Shown here in pieces: positions 24,558 to 35,636 of a DNA stretch of 64,000 nt; position 1 is the first letter of the stretch; each line of letters begins with the position of its first letter. Source of the stretch: Cupriavidus basilensis (GTDB lineage Bacteria > Pseudomonadota > Gammaproteobacteria > Burkholderiales > Burkholderiaceae); NCBI RefSeq assembly GCF_000876015.1, contig NZ_BBQM01000015.1, positions 310,001-374,000 on the forward strand, written 5' to 3'. Under the pieces are notes generated by a model. It saw only the letters and a program-made list of their open reading frames with translations. It ran no database searches and was not told where the DNA came from. The position numbers and the translations under genes were made by a program.

Positions 24558-25589
24558 TCATTTCATGTTCTCGCTCCAGTAGGCCTCGATCTGCTTGACC
24601 AGCACCGGCGGCAGGGCCACGTAGTGCTCGGCGGTGGCGTCGGCCTGGCCGTCGTTGAGCGCCCAGCGGAAGAACGACAGCGCGTTCTTCGCGCTGGCGG
24701 CATCCCTGGGCGCCTTCGGCATGATGACGAACACCACGCCGGTGATGGGCCACGCCTGCCCGCCGGGCGGATCGGTGATGACCTGGTAGAAGTCCGGCTG
24801 CTGGTTCCAGTCCGCCGACGCCACCGCGGCGCTGAACGTCTCGCGCGAGGGCACGACGTAGGCGCCGTCCTTGTTGCGCAGCGCCGTGTAGGGCAGCTTG
24901 CGCTGGAGCGCGTAGGTCAGCTCGGCATAGCCGATCGCGCCCTTGACGCTCTTGATGTAGGCGGCCACGCCCTCGTTGCCGACCGCGCCCACGCCGGTCG
25001 GCCACTTGATGGTGGTGCCGGCGCCCACGCCGCGCTTCCATTCGCCGCTGACCTCGGACAGGTAGTTGGCCCAGTTGAAGGTGGTGCCGGAACTGTCGCT
25101 GCGATGTACCACCAGGATCTTCTGGTCCGGCAGCGCGAGGCCGGGATTGAGCGCGCCGATGGCGGGATCGTTCCACCTGGCGATCTTGCCGAGGTAGATG
25201 TCGGCCAGCACCTGCCCGGTCAGCCGGACCTGGCCCGGGACCACGCCGTCGAGATTGACGATGGGCACCACGCCGCCGGCCACCAGCGGGAACTGGACCA
25301 GCCCCGAGGCGCGCAGCTCGTCCGGCTTGAGCGGCATGTCCGAGGCGCCGAAGGCAACGTTGGCGGCCTTGATCTGGCGGATGCCGTTGCCCGAGCCGAT
25401 GGCCTGGTAGTTCACCTCCTGCCCGGTCCTGGCGTAGTAGGTCGAGGCCCATTTCAGCAGCAGCGGGTAGACGAAGGTCGAGCCGGCGCCGGTGATGTCG
25501 CCCGCCTGCGCCAGCAGCGCGCCGCCGGCGAGCACGCATGCCAGGGTGGCCCGTTGCCATGCCTTTTGCCAAGATCGGGAGCAGGTCAT
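24558..25589 (-). CDS. pstS: Phosphate ABC transporter substrate-binding protein PstS
   Basis: 343 aa periplasmic phosphate-binding protein. Signal peptide ends AQAGD. Phosphate-site motifs are GAGSTFVYPLLLKWASTYY, GSGNGIRQI, FGASDMPL and RSDSSGTTFNWANYLS. No pstC, pstA, pstB or phoU lies nearby, so it is an orphan paralogue. It may serve a distant Pst system or act as a scavenger or sensor. No Pho box was evident in the upstream bases that I could check by eye. Confidence 0.93.
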   Translation of the reverse strand: MTCSRSWQKAWQRATLACVLAGGALLAQAGDITGAGSTFVYPLLLKWASTYYARTGQEVNYQAIGSGNGIRQIKAANVAFGASDMPLKPDELRASGLVQFPLVAGGVVPIVNLDGVVPGQVRLTGQVLADIYLGKIARWNDPAIGALNPGLALPDQKILVVHRSDSSGTTFNWANYLSEVSGEWKRGVGAGTTIKWPTGVGAVGNEGVAAYIKSVKGAIGYAELTYALQRKLPYTALRNKDGAYVVPSRETFSAAVASADWNQQPDFYQVITDPPGGQAWPITGVVFVIMPKAPRDAASAKNALSFFRWALNDGQADATAEHYVALPPVLVKQIEAYWSENMK

Positions 25590-26022
25590 GTCGGCGGCCT
25601 CCTTCGTATGCGGGCGGAGCAGATGTCTGCGCGGGCCGCCGTGCTATCCGCTGCGCGGCGGCGATGCGCAGCGGGGCAATCGGCTTCCTCTCATGCTAGC
25701 AGTCGCGCGCGAATTTCCAACAGGTGTTTTGCCGGCGCCGCGCGCAGCTTGCCGTGCGGCGGGTTGTCGAGGTCGAAGTGGTCGCAGGCATCGTCGCGGG
25801 TGTCGATGCGCTGGCAGACGCAGCGGTGCAGGGCATCGCCGATGCGTGCGCGCGTTGCGGTCTTCCAATCGTTCGTGGCCGGTCACGCTGATGAACCGCG
25901 GCGGGATGTCGGTCCTGCCTGCCGGCGCGCCGCATCCAGCCACGCAGCCGGCCACGTATCCGGCCACGCAGCCGGGCGCGGCGGGCGTTCTTCCCGCCCG
26001 CGCCCGTGCCGCGCAGCGCGCA
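25590..26022. other. Region between pstS and the double-glycine peptide gene
   Basis: 433 bp. It contains a 63-codon stretch with coding character but no start (listed separately) and otherwise GC-rich sequence with GTATCCGGCCACGCAGCCGG-type short repeats near 25940-25980. No other gene supported. Confidence 0.5.
25691..25882 (-). pseudogene. Start-less coding-like remnant
   Basis: An open frame of 63 codons with codon use like real genes here. Its translation includes RIGDALHRCVCQRIDTRDD and ACDHFDLDNPPHGKLRAAPA, unlike the low-complexity shadows in other frames. A TGA closes it upstream and no ATG, GTG or TTG start with a ribosome site is present. It may be the tail of a broken gene. Family not recognised. 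Confidence 0.35.
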
Positions 26023-26214
26023 TCACTTCGGCGTGGGCATGTGCAGCTGGCCATCGTCGCCGAGCACCAGCCCCTGCCACGTGGCGGGCTTGCCCGACAA
26101 TTCCCAGGCCGCGATCTGCACCGGGGTCCTGCCGATGCCGCCTTTCACGGCTTGCATCGCTTCGCGGTCGAGCGCTTCCGCGGCGGGAAGGTCCTTGATT
26201 TCGAGGGTGTCCAT
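26023..26214 (-). CDS. Small peptide precursor with double-glycine leader (bacteriocin/RiPP-like)
   Basis: 63 aa. Residues 1-26 read MDTLEIKDLPAAEALDREAM then QAVKGG, the layout of double-glycine leaders cleaved by C39 peptidase-ABC exporters (EL..L...M..V.GG). The predicted core is residues 27-63: IGRTPVQIAAWELSGKPATW followed by QGLVLGDDGQLHMPTPK. It has no cysteine, so disulfide or lanthionine bridges are excluded. Clear ribosome site (CGGAGAA). A long hairpin precedes it in the 5' UTR. No exporter, peptidase or modification gene is in the window. Leader-like N-termini also occur in uncharacterised Burkholderiales small proteins, so toxin function is not shown. Confidence 0.72.
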   Translation of the reverse strand: MDTLEIKDLPAAEALDREAMQAVKGGIGRTPVQIAAWELSGKPATWQGLVLGDDGQLHMPTPK

Positions 26215-26232
26215 GATGGTTCTCCGTGACGG

Positions 26233-26277
26233 GTCATGTTGGCGGCGGGCCAACGGTGTGGCCCGCCTGACCATGAC
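26233..26277 (-). promoter_or_regulatory. Nested inverted repeat in the 5' UTR of the double-glycine peptide gene
   Basis: Inner arms GGCGGGCC and GGCCCGCC are separated by 8 nt; outer arms GTCATG and CATGAC flank them with 4-5 unpaired bases per side. It ends 18 nt before the ATG, just upstream of the ribosome site, so it can act as an RNA stem or as an operator. Confidence 0.55.
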
Positions 26278-26441
26278 AACGCACGGTCCGTGCCGGTGGC
26301 GCGGCGCCGGCATTTGTGGCGCATGCCCGCCCTGGCGCGCGGGGGCCGCGCGTTTGCGCCGCGGAACAGGCGGGCCGCGCCCAACAGGCGCCGCTGCGGT
26401 GACGGTGGCCGGCCAACAGCGCCGCCGCCGGCCGGATGCCC

Positions 26442-27137
26442 TCAGGACAGGTTGGCGCGGAAGAAGGCCGCGGTGCGGTCGTTGGCGGCCTGCGCGGAGG
26501 CCGCGTCGAAATGCACGCCGTTGTTGCGCGCGAACGCATGCGAGCAGCCGGGGTAGGTGTGTATCTCGATATGGGACCGCGGCGACAGCGCGGCGATGAT
26601 CCGCGTCCAGGTTTCGCGCGGCACGAATTCGTCGGCTTCCGCGATATGCATCAGCAGCGGCTGGCGGATGTTGCCGGCCTCGCCGAGGTACTGGTCGATG
26701 CCGACGCCGTAGTACACCGTCACGGCATCGGCGTCCGTGCGCGCCGCGGTGAGGAAGGCGAGCAGCCCGCCCAGGCAGAAGCCCACCGCGCCGACCTTGC
26801 CGCCGGCGCCGTCCAGCGCGCGCGTGTAGCGGATGGTGGCGTCGATGTCGCGCACGCCCGCCGGCACGTCGAAGCCGTTGTAGAGCTTGAATGCCTTGTC
26901 CCACTCGGCCTGGGTGGCGTCGGTCAGTTCCACGCCGGGCTCCTGGCGCCAGTAGAGATCGGGGCAGATGGCCACGTAGCCTTGCGCGGCGAAGTCGTCG
27001 CAGGTCTTGCGCATGTCCGCGTTGATGCCAAAGATCTCCTGGATCACCACGATCGCCGGCGCCTTCGCCGCCGCCGGCCGCGCCAGGTAGGCGGCAAAGG
27101 TCCCGTCCGCCGTGCTTATCTTCACCATTTCGCCCAT
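26442..27137 (-). CDS. Dienelactone hydrolase family protein
   Basis: 231 aa alpha/beta hydrolase. The catalytic triad is visible: Cys in VGAVGFCLGGLLAF (about residue 121), Asp in HIAEADEFVP (about 169) and His in PGCSHAFARN (about 200). VVIQEIFGIN near residue 35 is the family oxyanion segment. The start MGEMVKIS has GGGAG 9 nt upstream; earlier in-frame Met codons are unlikely. Carboxymethylenebutenolidase is the archetype, but most members have other esters or lactones as substrate. Divergent from the DGPF/ECF42 cassette. Confidence 0.92.
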   Translation of the reverse strand: MGEMVKISTADGTFAAYLARPAAAKAPAIVVIQEIFGINADMRKTCDDFAAQGYVAICPDLYWRQEPGVELTDATQAEWDKAFKLYNGFDVPAGVRDIDATIRYTRALDGAGGKVGAVGFCLGGLLAFLTAARTDADAVTVYYGVGIDQYLGEAGNIRQPLLMHIAEADEFVPRETWTRIIAALSPRSHIEIHTYPGCSHAFARNNGVHFDAASAQAANDRTAAFFRANLS

Positions 27138-27406
27138 CGTCGTGCTCCCGTTCGAGATTCGATGCAGTCGCCCGGGGCAGCCTGCGCCGGACGTGCGAAT
27201 AGGATTATTGGCGGCCTGCGCCGGACCGCAAGGGAAAACCGGCACGCCGGCCCGCCGCGTCGTGTCGCGTCCTGCCGTCGGCATCCTCACTGCAATTAAC
27301 GGCCAGGAAGCGAGGGGGGCCGCGCAGGTGGCCGGCCGCTTGCGGCCGGCACCGGGGGCGTGCAGGATGGGGGCCTGTCCAATCCCGACAGGCGCTGGAG
27401 ACCCGT

Positions 27407-27760
27407 ATGCCGTACATGCTGCTGATCGTGGAACCTGTCGGCCAGCGCGCCGCGCGCACCGAGGAGGCGGGCCGGCAGGCCTACGCGAGCATGACGCAGT
27501 TCGCCGGCCGCCTGACCGAGCGCGGCGTGCTGCTGGGCTGCAATTCGCTCACCTCGGATGCCCGGGGCGTGCGCGTGCAGGTGCGCGAAGGCCGCCGCGA
27601 CCTGCTCGACGGTCCGTTCGCGGAGGCCAAGGAGATGGTCGGCGGTTATTTCCTGCTCGACTGCGCCAGCCAGGACGAGGCCATCGCCATCGCCGCCGAA
27701 TGTCCGGCCGCAAGCTGGTGCACGGTGGAAGTGCGCGAAGTGGGGCCGTGCTTTACGTGA
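27407..27760 (+). CDS. YCII-family DGPF protein (first copy)
   Basis: 117 aa, YCII-related fold with the DGPF signature in RRDLLDGPFAEAKEMVGGYF. The opening PYMLLIVEPVGQRA and the end WCTVEVREVGP are typical. Such proteins regularly sit beside ECF42 sigma factors. GGAG lies 8 nt before the ATG. Upstream is an inverted repeat GCCTGTC-N7-GACAGGC (27373-27393) that overlaps the likely promoter. Enzymatic activity is unknown for the family. Confidence 0.88.
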   Translation: MPYMLLIVEPVGQRAARTEEAGRQAYASMTQFAGRLTERGVLLGCNSLTSDARGVRVQVREGRRDLLDGPFAEAKEMVGGYFLLDCASQDEAIAIAAECPAASWCTVEVREVGPCFT

Positions 27761-27847
27761 AGCTCCACGCGGCTGCATGGGCGGCATGGGCGGAGGTGGA
27801 TGCTTCTAGGTAATTACCCTGGGTTCGCGGGATTTTCGCGCGCGCGC

Positions 27848-27874
27848 TGTCGATCCTGCCGCGCGCGGCGCGTC
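27848..27874 (+). promoter_or_regulatory. ECF-type promoter candidate (possible ECF42 autoregulation)
   Basis: TGTCGA and CGTC are separated by 17 nt, about 100 bp before the second DGPF gene. From memory, the motif reported for ECF42 targets has TGTCGA in the -35 and CGA/TC in the -10. Confidence 0.4.
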
Positions 27875-27971
27875 GTGCCGGCATGTGCCGCGGCACCGGG
27901 CCGGTCACAGGACCGACCGCAATGCCGGTGCCGCCGGCTTCCGACCGACGGTCAACCCGAGGAGCGATGCA

Positions 27972-28385
27972 ATGCGATTCATGATCCTGGTGAAAGCCAC
28001 CCAGGCCAGCGAAGCCGGCCAGATGCCCGAGGAAAGCCTCATTGCCGCGATGGCGGCCTATCACGAGCAACTGGCCAGGGCCGGCGTGCTGCTCGACGGC
28101 GCCGGGCTCAAGCCCAGCGCGGCCGGCTGGCGCATCCGCCATGCCGGCGGCCGGCGCACGGTGACGGACGGCCCGTTCGCGCAGACCAACGAACTCGTGG
28201 CCGGCTACACCCTGATCCAGGTGCGCAGCCGCGAGGAAGCGATGGAGTGGGCGCGCCGCTTTCCCGCGCCGCACGGCGAGACGGCCGACGGCGAGATCGA
28301 GGTGCGTCCGCTCTATGAACTGGAGGACTTCGCGCCCGGCCCCGCCGTGGACCGCTTCCGCGCGCTCGGCATGGGCCAGCGCTGA
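27972..28385 (+). CDS. YCII-family DGPF protein (second copy)
   Basis: 137 aa, start MRFMILVKATQASEAG with GAGGAG upstream. The DGPF signature appears in TVTDGPFAQTNELVAGYTLI. C-terminal tail EVRPLYELEDFAPGP is longer than in the first copy. Belongs with the VOC and sigma genes in one run; 63 bp separate it from the VOC gene. Confidence 0.9.
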   Translation: MRFMILVKATQASEAGQMPEESLIAAMAAYHEQLARAGVLLDGAGLKPSAAGWRIRHAGGRRTVTDGPFAQTNELVAGYTLIQVRSREEAMEWARRFPAPHGETADGEIEVRPLYELEDFAPGPAVDRFRALGMGQR

Positions 28386-28448
28386 AGGCGCCGAAGCGGA
28401 CGCGAGCGCAACGAGCGCAACGCACATCACGAGCACCACGAGGACATC

Positions 28449-28856
28449 ATGCACAAGCAAATCTACGTCAACCTCGCCGTGGCCGACCTGCCGCGCGCGA
28501 TGGATTTCTTCAAGGGCCTGGGCTTTGCCTTCAACCCGCGCTTCACCGACGGCAACGCGGCCTGCATGGTCATCGGCGAGAACATCCACGCCATGCTGCT
28601 GACCGAGGCCTTCTTCAAGAGCTTCACCACGCGCGCGCTGTGCGACACCGCGCACAGCACCGAGGTGCTGATCTGCCTGTCGTGCGAGAGCCGCGCCGAG
28701 GTCGATGCGCTGGTCGCCAAGGCGCTGGCCGCCGGCGCCCGCGTGCCGCGCGCGCCGCAGGACCACGGTTTCATGTACGGCCACGGCTTCGAGGACCTGG
28801 ACGGCCATATCTGGGAACTGGTGTACATGGAGCCGCAGGCCGCGGACCCGGCCTGA
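28449..28856 (+). CDS. VOC (glyoxalase/bleomycin-resistance) family protein
   Basis: 135 aa with two beta-alpha-beta-beta-beta units: KQIYVNLAVADLPRAMDFFK at the start and GFEDLDGHIWELVYMEP at the end, the latter holding the metal-ligand Glu of the fold. The reaction is not predictable. Its TGA is followed directly by the ATG of the sigma factor gene, so both are co-translated. Confidence 0.88.
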   Translation: MHKQIYVNLAVADLPRAMDFFKGLGFAFNPRFTDGNAACMVIGENIHAMLLTEAFFKSFTTRALCDTAHSTEVLICLSCESRAEVDALVAKALAAGARVPRAPQDHGFMYGHGFEDLDGHIWELVYMEPQAADPA

Positions 28857-30152
28857 ATGCCCCGGGGCGGCAGGATGACGGCGATTCCCCCGGCGCACCG
28901 CGCGATCGAGGCCGTATGGCGCATCGAATCCGCCAGGGTCATCGCCCACGTGGCGCGCGTGGTGCGCGACGTGGGCCTGGCCGAGGAACTGGCGCAGGAC
29001 GCCTTGCTGGCCGCGCTGGAGCGCTGGCCGGAAAGCGGCGTGCCGGACAACCCCGGCGCGTGGCTGATGACCACGGCCCGGCACCGCGCGCTGGACCACC
29101 TGCGCCGGCAGGCGCTGCACGCGCGCAAGCACGAGCAGATCGGCCATGAGCTCGACGCGCTGGAGGCCCGCATAGTGCCCGACTTCGTCGATGGGCTCGA
29201 CGCGGCCCGCGAGGACGACATCGGCGACGACCTGCTGCGCCTGGTCTTCACCGCCTGCCATCCGGTGCTGTCGCGCGAGGCGCGCGTGGCCATGACCCTG
29301 CGCCTGCTCGGCGGCCTCACCACCGCCGAGATCGCGCGCGCGTTCCTCACGCCGGAGCCCACCATCGCCCAGCGCATCGTGCGCGCCAAGCGCGCGCTGG
29401 GCGCGGCGCGCGTGCCGTTCGAGGTGCCGGGGCCGCAGGCGCGCGCGGCGCGCCTGGCGTCGGTGCTGGAGGTGATCTACCTGATCTTCAACGAAGGGTA
29501 TGCCGCCACCGCCGGCAGCAACTGGATGCGTCCCGCGCTGTGCGAGGAAGCGCTGCGCCTGGGCCGCACGCTGGCCGGCCTGATGCCGGACGAAAGCGAG
29601 GTGCACGGACTGGTGGCGCTGATGGAGATCCAGGCCTCGCGCACGCACGCGCGCGTCGACGCGCAGGGCCGGCCGGTGCTGCTGCCCGACCAGGACCGCG
29701 GCCGCTGGGACCCGCTGCTGATCCGGCGCGGCCTGCACGCGCTGGCGCGCGCGCGGGCGCTTGGCGGCGCGCTCGGCCCCTACGCGCTGCAGGCCGCGCT
29801 GGCCGCCTGCCACGCGCGCGCGCCGAGCGCGGCCGAGACCGACTGGGCGCGGATCGCCGCGCTGTATGACGCGCTCGCGCGGGTCATGCCGTCGCCGGTG
29901 GTGGAGCTGAACCGCGCGGTGGCGGTGGGCATGGCCTTCGGCCCGGCGGCCGGGCTGGAGATCGTCGATGCGCTGGCCGCGGGGGGCGCGCTGGAAAACT
30001 ATCACCTGCTGCCCAGCGTGCGCGGCGACCTGCTGTCGAAGCTGGGCCGCTTCGCGCAAGCGCGCGCCGAGTTCGAACGCGCCGCCGGCATGACCCGCAA
30101 CGCGCGCGAGCGCGAACTGCTGCTGGCGCGGGCGCGCGCGGCGCGGGGGTGA
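28857..30152 (+). CDS. ECF42-group RNA polymerase sigma factor with C-terminal TPR-like domain
   Basis: 431 aa. Region 2 (HVARVVRDVGLAEELAQDAL, then NPGAWLMTTARHRALDHLRR) and region 4 (LRLLGGLTTAEIARAFLTPE, AQRIVRAKRALGAA) fill residues 15-190. The long helical C-terminal domain (NEGYAATAGSNWMRPALCEE onwards, DUF6596/SnoaL-free type) marks group ECF42. These lack an anti-sigma factor, and the C-terminal extension controls activity. An ATG at 28875 is a possible alternative start. Linked to two DGPF proteins as in other genomes. Confidence 0.92.
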   Translation: MPRGGRMTAIPPAHRAIEAVWRIESARVIAHVARVVRDVGLAEELAQDALLAALERWPESGVPDNPGAWLMTTARHRALDHLRRQALHARKHEQIGHELDALEARIVPDFVDGLDAAREDDIGDDLLRLVFTACHPVLSREARVAMTLRLLGGLTTAEIARAFLTPEPTIAQRIVRAKRALGAARVPFEVPGPQARAARLASVLEVIYLIFNEGYAATAGSNWMRPALCEEALRLGRTLAGLMPDESEVHGLVALMEIQASRTHARVDAQGRPVLLPDQDRGRWDPLLIRRGLHALARARALGGALGPYALQAALAACHARAPSAAETDWARIAALYDALARVMPSPVVELNRAVAVGMAFGPAAGLEIVDALAAGGALENYHLLPSVRGDLLSKLGRFAQARAEFERAAGMTRNARERELLLARARAARG

Positions 30153-30201
30153 GGGCAGGCGCCCGCCACCACCACAAGCCCCCGCCAGACCATCGCACCG
30201 C

Positions 30202-30918
30202 CTACTGCGCCACGATGCCCGGCCGCGCCATCCGCGTGTACACCAGCAGGCGTCCCTTGTAGGCGTCCTGGTCGGTGCCGGCGGGACGGTCCAGCCGCTG
30301 CTCCGCCAGCGAGAAACCGAGCGCCGCCATCCACCGGTTGAAGGCCGGGCGGTTGCCGCGGTCGGGGTCGACGATCCAGACCTCCGCGGCCGCGCTGGCG
30401 TGGCTGTCGATGTAGCGCGCGAGCCTGCCGTCGGTGTCGCGCTCGTAGAGCAGGTCGCTGCCGATGATCAGGTCGAAGTCGCCCGCCACGTTCTGCACGC
30501 CTGCCAGGCTCGGGTCGCTGCCGTCGGCCGCGCCCCAGTGGCCGTGCCGGTATTTCATCGGCGCGAGGCCGTTGATGCGCGCGTTCTCCGCCAGGAAGGG
30601 GCCGGCCATCGGGTGGCAGTCGCTGGCGGTCACGTCGGCGCCGCGGCGGTGCGCGACCAGGCTGGCCAGCGCCGTGCCGCAGCCGATCTCGAGGATGCGC
30701 TCGGCCGGGTCCACCGGCCGCGCGGCGATGCGTTCGGCCAGCAGCGCGCCGGACGGCCACAGCATGCCGAACAGCGGCCACGCGGCGGAGGAAATGCCCA
30801 TGCGTTCGGCGTCGCCGTGGGGATCGTGGAACTGCTGCTGGTCCAGCAGGCAGCGGATGACCAAATCGGGCGCGCCCGCGATGGCAACGCGCTCTTGCTT
30901 GGTTTGATACCCGGGCAT
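30202..30918 (-). CDS. Class I SAM-dependent methyltransferase (methyltransferase_16-like)
   Basis: 238 aa. Motif I is RILEIGCGTALASLVAHRRG (residues 73-92), the acidic end of strand 2 is DVTASDCHP, and motif post-I/II is DFDLIIGSDLLYERD. The N-terminal LWPSGALLAERI matches the protein-lysine/EEF2-type methyltransferase group. Cytosolic, substrate unknown. Convergent with the sigma gene (49-bp gap). It follows liuD on the same strand after 172 bp and may be read through from it. Confidence 0.85.
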   Translation of the reverse strand: MPGYQTKQERVAIAGAPDLVIRCLLDQQQFHDPHGDAERMGISSAAWPLFGMLWPSGALLAERIAARPVDPAERILEIGCGTALASLVAHRRGADVTASDCHPMAGPFLAENARINGLAPMKYRHGHWGAADGSDPSLAGVQNVAGDFDLIIGSDLLYERDTDGRLARYIDSHASAAAEVWIVDPDRGNRPAFNRWMAALGFSLAEQRLDRPAGTDQDAYKGRLLVYTRMARPGIVAQ

Positions 30919-31090
30919 GGGGAGAGGGGGAGGCCGGGAACCGGCCCCGCTAGAGGGAGGGAGCGGGCAGTATGCCCGAAATACCCCGCCGTGGGCCGGA
31001 ATTCGCCGTCAAATGCGCGCAAAAGCCGCGCCGCAGGCACCCCGTGGATGCCCGCGGCGCAGCAAGGCACAGGCCATGCCGGGCAAGGCG

Positions 31091-33115
<2,025 letters not shown>

Positions 33116-33155
33116 GCTGGTGGTCCTCTTGTCTTTTCCTTGCGTGCGGCGTGCC

Positions 33156-33941
33156 TCAGACCTTCCAGGCGGGCGCGCGCTTCTCCAGGAAGGACTTCAC
33201 GCCTTCCCGCCCTTCGTCCGAAGCGCGGATCGCGGCAATGCGCTCCGCCGTCTGCGCCAGCAGGTCGTCGTCGACCGGCCGCCCGGCCACCTCCTGCACC
33301 AGCCGTTTGCTCTCGCGCACCGCGTTCGGGCTGTTGGCCGCCAGCGTGGCGGCCAGCTCGGCCACCTTGGCGTCCAGCGCGGCGGCGGCCACCACCTCGT
33401 GCACGAAGCCCAGCCGCAGCGCCTCGGCCGCGCCGAAGCGCTCGGCGGTGATGAAGTAGCGGCGCGAGGCCTGCTCGCCCAGCGCGCGGATCACGTAGGG
33501 GCTGATGGTGGCCGGCAGCAGGCCCAGGCGCGCCTCCGACAGGCAGAAGGTCACGCCCTCGGCCGCCACCGCGATGTCGCACGCCGCCACCAGCCCCACG
33601 CCGCCGGCGTAGGCGTCGCCGTGGATGCGCGCGATCACCGGCTTGGGGCAGGACCAGATGGTGTGCAGCATCTGCGCCAGCGTCAGCGCGTCGGAGCGGT
33701 TCTCGTCGTGCGAGTAGCCGGCCATCTTCTTCATCCAGTTCAGGTCGGCGCCGGCGCAGAAGGCCGGGCCGTTGCCGGCCAGCACGATGGCGCGCACCGA
33801 GGGCTCGCTGCCCAGCGCGCGGAAGGCGCCGGTCAGCTCGGCGATCACGGTTTCGTTGAAGGCGTTGCGCACGTCGGGCCGGTTCAGCGTGACGGTGGCC
33901 ACGTGCTGCGCGGTGGTGACGGTGAGGGTGGTGAATTCCAT
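33156..33941 (-). CDS. liuC: Methylglutaconyl-CoA hydratase (enoyl-CoA hydratase family)
   Basis: 261 aa crotonase fold. Oxyanion-hole segments are IVLAGNGPAFCAGADLNWMK (residues 57-76) and HGDAYAGGVGLVAACDIAVA, with the catalytic Glu in SEARLGLLPATISPYV. It hydrates 3-methylglutaconyl-CoA to HMG-CoA. Lies between liuB and liuD with gaps of about 40 nt, in the usual gene order. Confidence 0.92.
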   Translation of the reverse strand: MEFTTLTVTTAQHVATVTLNRPDVRNAFNETVIAELTGAFRALGSEPSVRAIVLAGNGPAFCAGADLNWMKKMAGYSHDENRSDALTLAQMLHTIWSCPKPVIARIHGDAYAGGVGLVAACDIAVAAEGVTFCLSEARLGLLPATISPYVIRALGEQASRRYFITAERFGAAEALRLGFVHEVVAAAALDAKVAELAATLAANSPNAVRESKRLVQEVAGRPVDDDLLAQTAERIAAIRASDEGREGVKSFLEKRAPAWKV

Positions 33942-33985
33942 TTCGGTGTCCTGTGGCGGTGCGTGGGCGTGGGCGGGGCAGGGCG

Positions 33986-35593
33986 TTACATGCGGAACAC
34001 GCCGAACTTCATCTCGCCGATCGGCGCGTTGAGGCTGGCCGACAGGCCCAGGCCCAGCACCGTGCGCGTCTGCGCGGGGTCGATCACGCCGTCGTCCCAC
34101 AGGCGCGCGCTGGCGTAGTAGGGATGGCCCTGGTGCTCGTACTGGTCGCGGATCGGCTGCTTGAACTTGTCTTCTTCCTCGGCGCTCCAGGCGCCGCCGC
34201 GGGCCTCGATGCCGTCGCGGCGCACCGTGGCCAGCACGCTGGCGGCCTGCTCGCCGCCCATCACCGAGATGCGCGCGTTCGGCCACATCCACAAGAAGCG
34301 CGGCGAATACGCGCGCCCGCACATGCCGTAGTTGCCCGCGCCGAACGAGCCGCCGATGATGACCGTGAACTTGGGCACCTGCGCCGTGGCCACCGCCGTC
34401 ACCATCTTGGCGCCGTTGCGCGCGATGCCTTCGTTCTCGTACTTGCGGCCCACCATGAAGCCGGTGATGTTCTGCAGGAACACCAGCGGGATCTTGCGCT
34501 GGCAGCACAGCTCGATGAAGTGCGCGCCCTTGAGCGCCGACTCCGAGAACAGGATGCCGTTGTTGGCGATGATGCCGACCGGGTAGCCCCAGATCCGCGC
34601 GAAGCCGCACACCAGCGTGGTGCCGTAGCGCGCCTTGAACTCGTCGAAGTCGGAATCGTCCACGATGCGCGCGATGACCTCGCGCACGTCGTAGGGCTTG
34701 CGCGTGTCGGTGGGGATCACGCCGTACAGCTCCTCCACCGGGTAGCGCGGCGGCAGCGGCTCGTGCAGGCGGATCTGGTCCGGCTTGCGGCGGTTCAGGT
34801 GCTGCACGATATTGCGCGCCAGCGACAGCGCGTGCGCGTCGTTCTGCGCGAAGTAGTCCGCCACGCCGGACAGGCGCGTGTGCACGTCGGCGCCGCCCAG
34901 GTCCTCGGCGCTCACTTCCTCGCCGGTGGCCGCCTTCACCAGCGGCGGGCCGCCCAGGAAGATGGTGCCCTGGTTCTTGACGATGATGGACTCGTCGCTC
35001 ATGGCCGGCACGTAGGCGCCGCCCGCCGTGCACGAGCCCATCACCACCGCGATCTGCGGGATGCCCTGCTTGGACAGGTTGGCCTGGTTGTAGAAGATGC
35101 GGCCGAAGTGGTCGCGGTCGGGGAACACGTCGTCCTGGTTGGGCAGGTTGGCGCCGCCCGAGTCCACCAGGTAGATGCAGGGCAGGTTGTTCTGCTCGGC
35201 GATCTCCTGCGCGCGCAGGTGCTTGCGCACGGTCAGCGGGTAATAGGTGCCGCCCTTGACGGTGGCGTCGTTGCAGACGATCACGCATTCCTGCCCGGCG
35301 ATGCTGCCGATGCCGGTGATGATGCCCGCGCCCGGCGCGGCATCGTCGTACATATCGTAGGCCGCCAGCTGCGACAGCTCCAGGAACGGCGTGCCCGGGT
35401 CCAGCAGCTGCTGCACGCGCTCGCGCGGCAGCATCTTGCCGCGCGACAGATGCTTGGCGCGCGCGTCCTCGCCGCCGCCTTCGGCCAGTTTGGCGATCCT
35501 GGCCTTGAGGTCGTCGACCAGCGCCTGCATGGCGTCGGCATTGGCGCGGAACGATTCCGAGCGCGCATTGAGTTTGGTTTCGAGCGTGGGCAT
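33986..35593 (-). CDS. liuB: Methylcrotonyl-CoA carboxylase carboxyltransferase beta subunit
   Basis: 535 aa, typical length. Carboxyltransferase signatures include [60 protein letters not shown] and [20 protein letters not shown], the last two forming the oxyanion holes. Ends FGVFRM as in other LiuB proteins. It moves the carboxyl group from biotin to 3-methylcrotonyl-CoA. Confidence 0.95.
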   Translation of the reverse strand: MPTLETKLNARSESFRANADAMQALVDDLKARIAKLAEGGGEDARAKHLSRGKMLPRERVQQLLDPGTPFLELSQLAAYDMYDDAAPGAGIITGIGSIAGQECVIVCNDATVKGGTYYPLTVRKHLRAQEIAEQNNLPCIYLVDSGGANLPNQDDVFPDRDHFGRIFYNQANLSKQGIPQIAVVMGSCTAGGAYVPAMSDESIIVKNQGTIFLGGPPLVKAATGEEVSAEDLGGADVHTRLSGVADYFAQNDAHALSLARNIVQHLNRRKPDQIRLHEPLPPRYPVEELYGVIPTDTRKPYDVREVIARIVDDSDFDEFKARYGTTLVCGFARIWGYPVGIIANNGILFSESALKGAHFIELCCQRKIPLVFLQNITGFMVGRKYENEGIARNGAKMVTAVATAQVPKFTVIIGGSFGAGNYGMCGRAYSPRFLWMWPNARISVMGGEQAASVLATVRRDGIEARGGAWSAEEEDKFKQPIRDQYEHQGHPYYASARLWDDGVIDPAQTRTVLGLGLSASLNAPIGEMKFGVFRM

Positions 35594-35636
35594 GGGTCTG
35601 GGTATCTCGTATCAGGGGTCGCGCTGGCGAGCGGCC

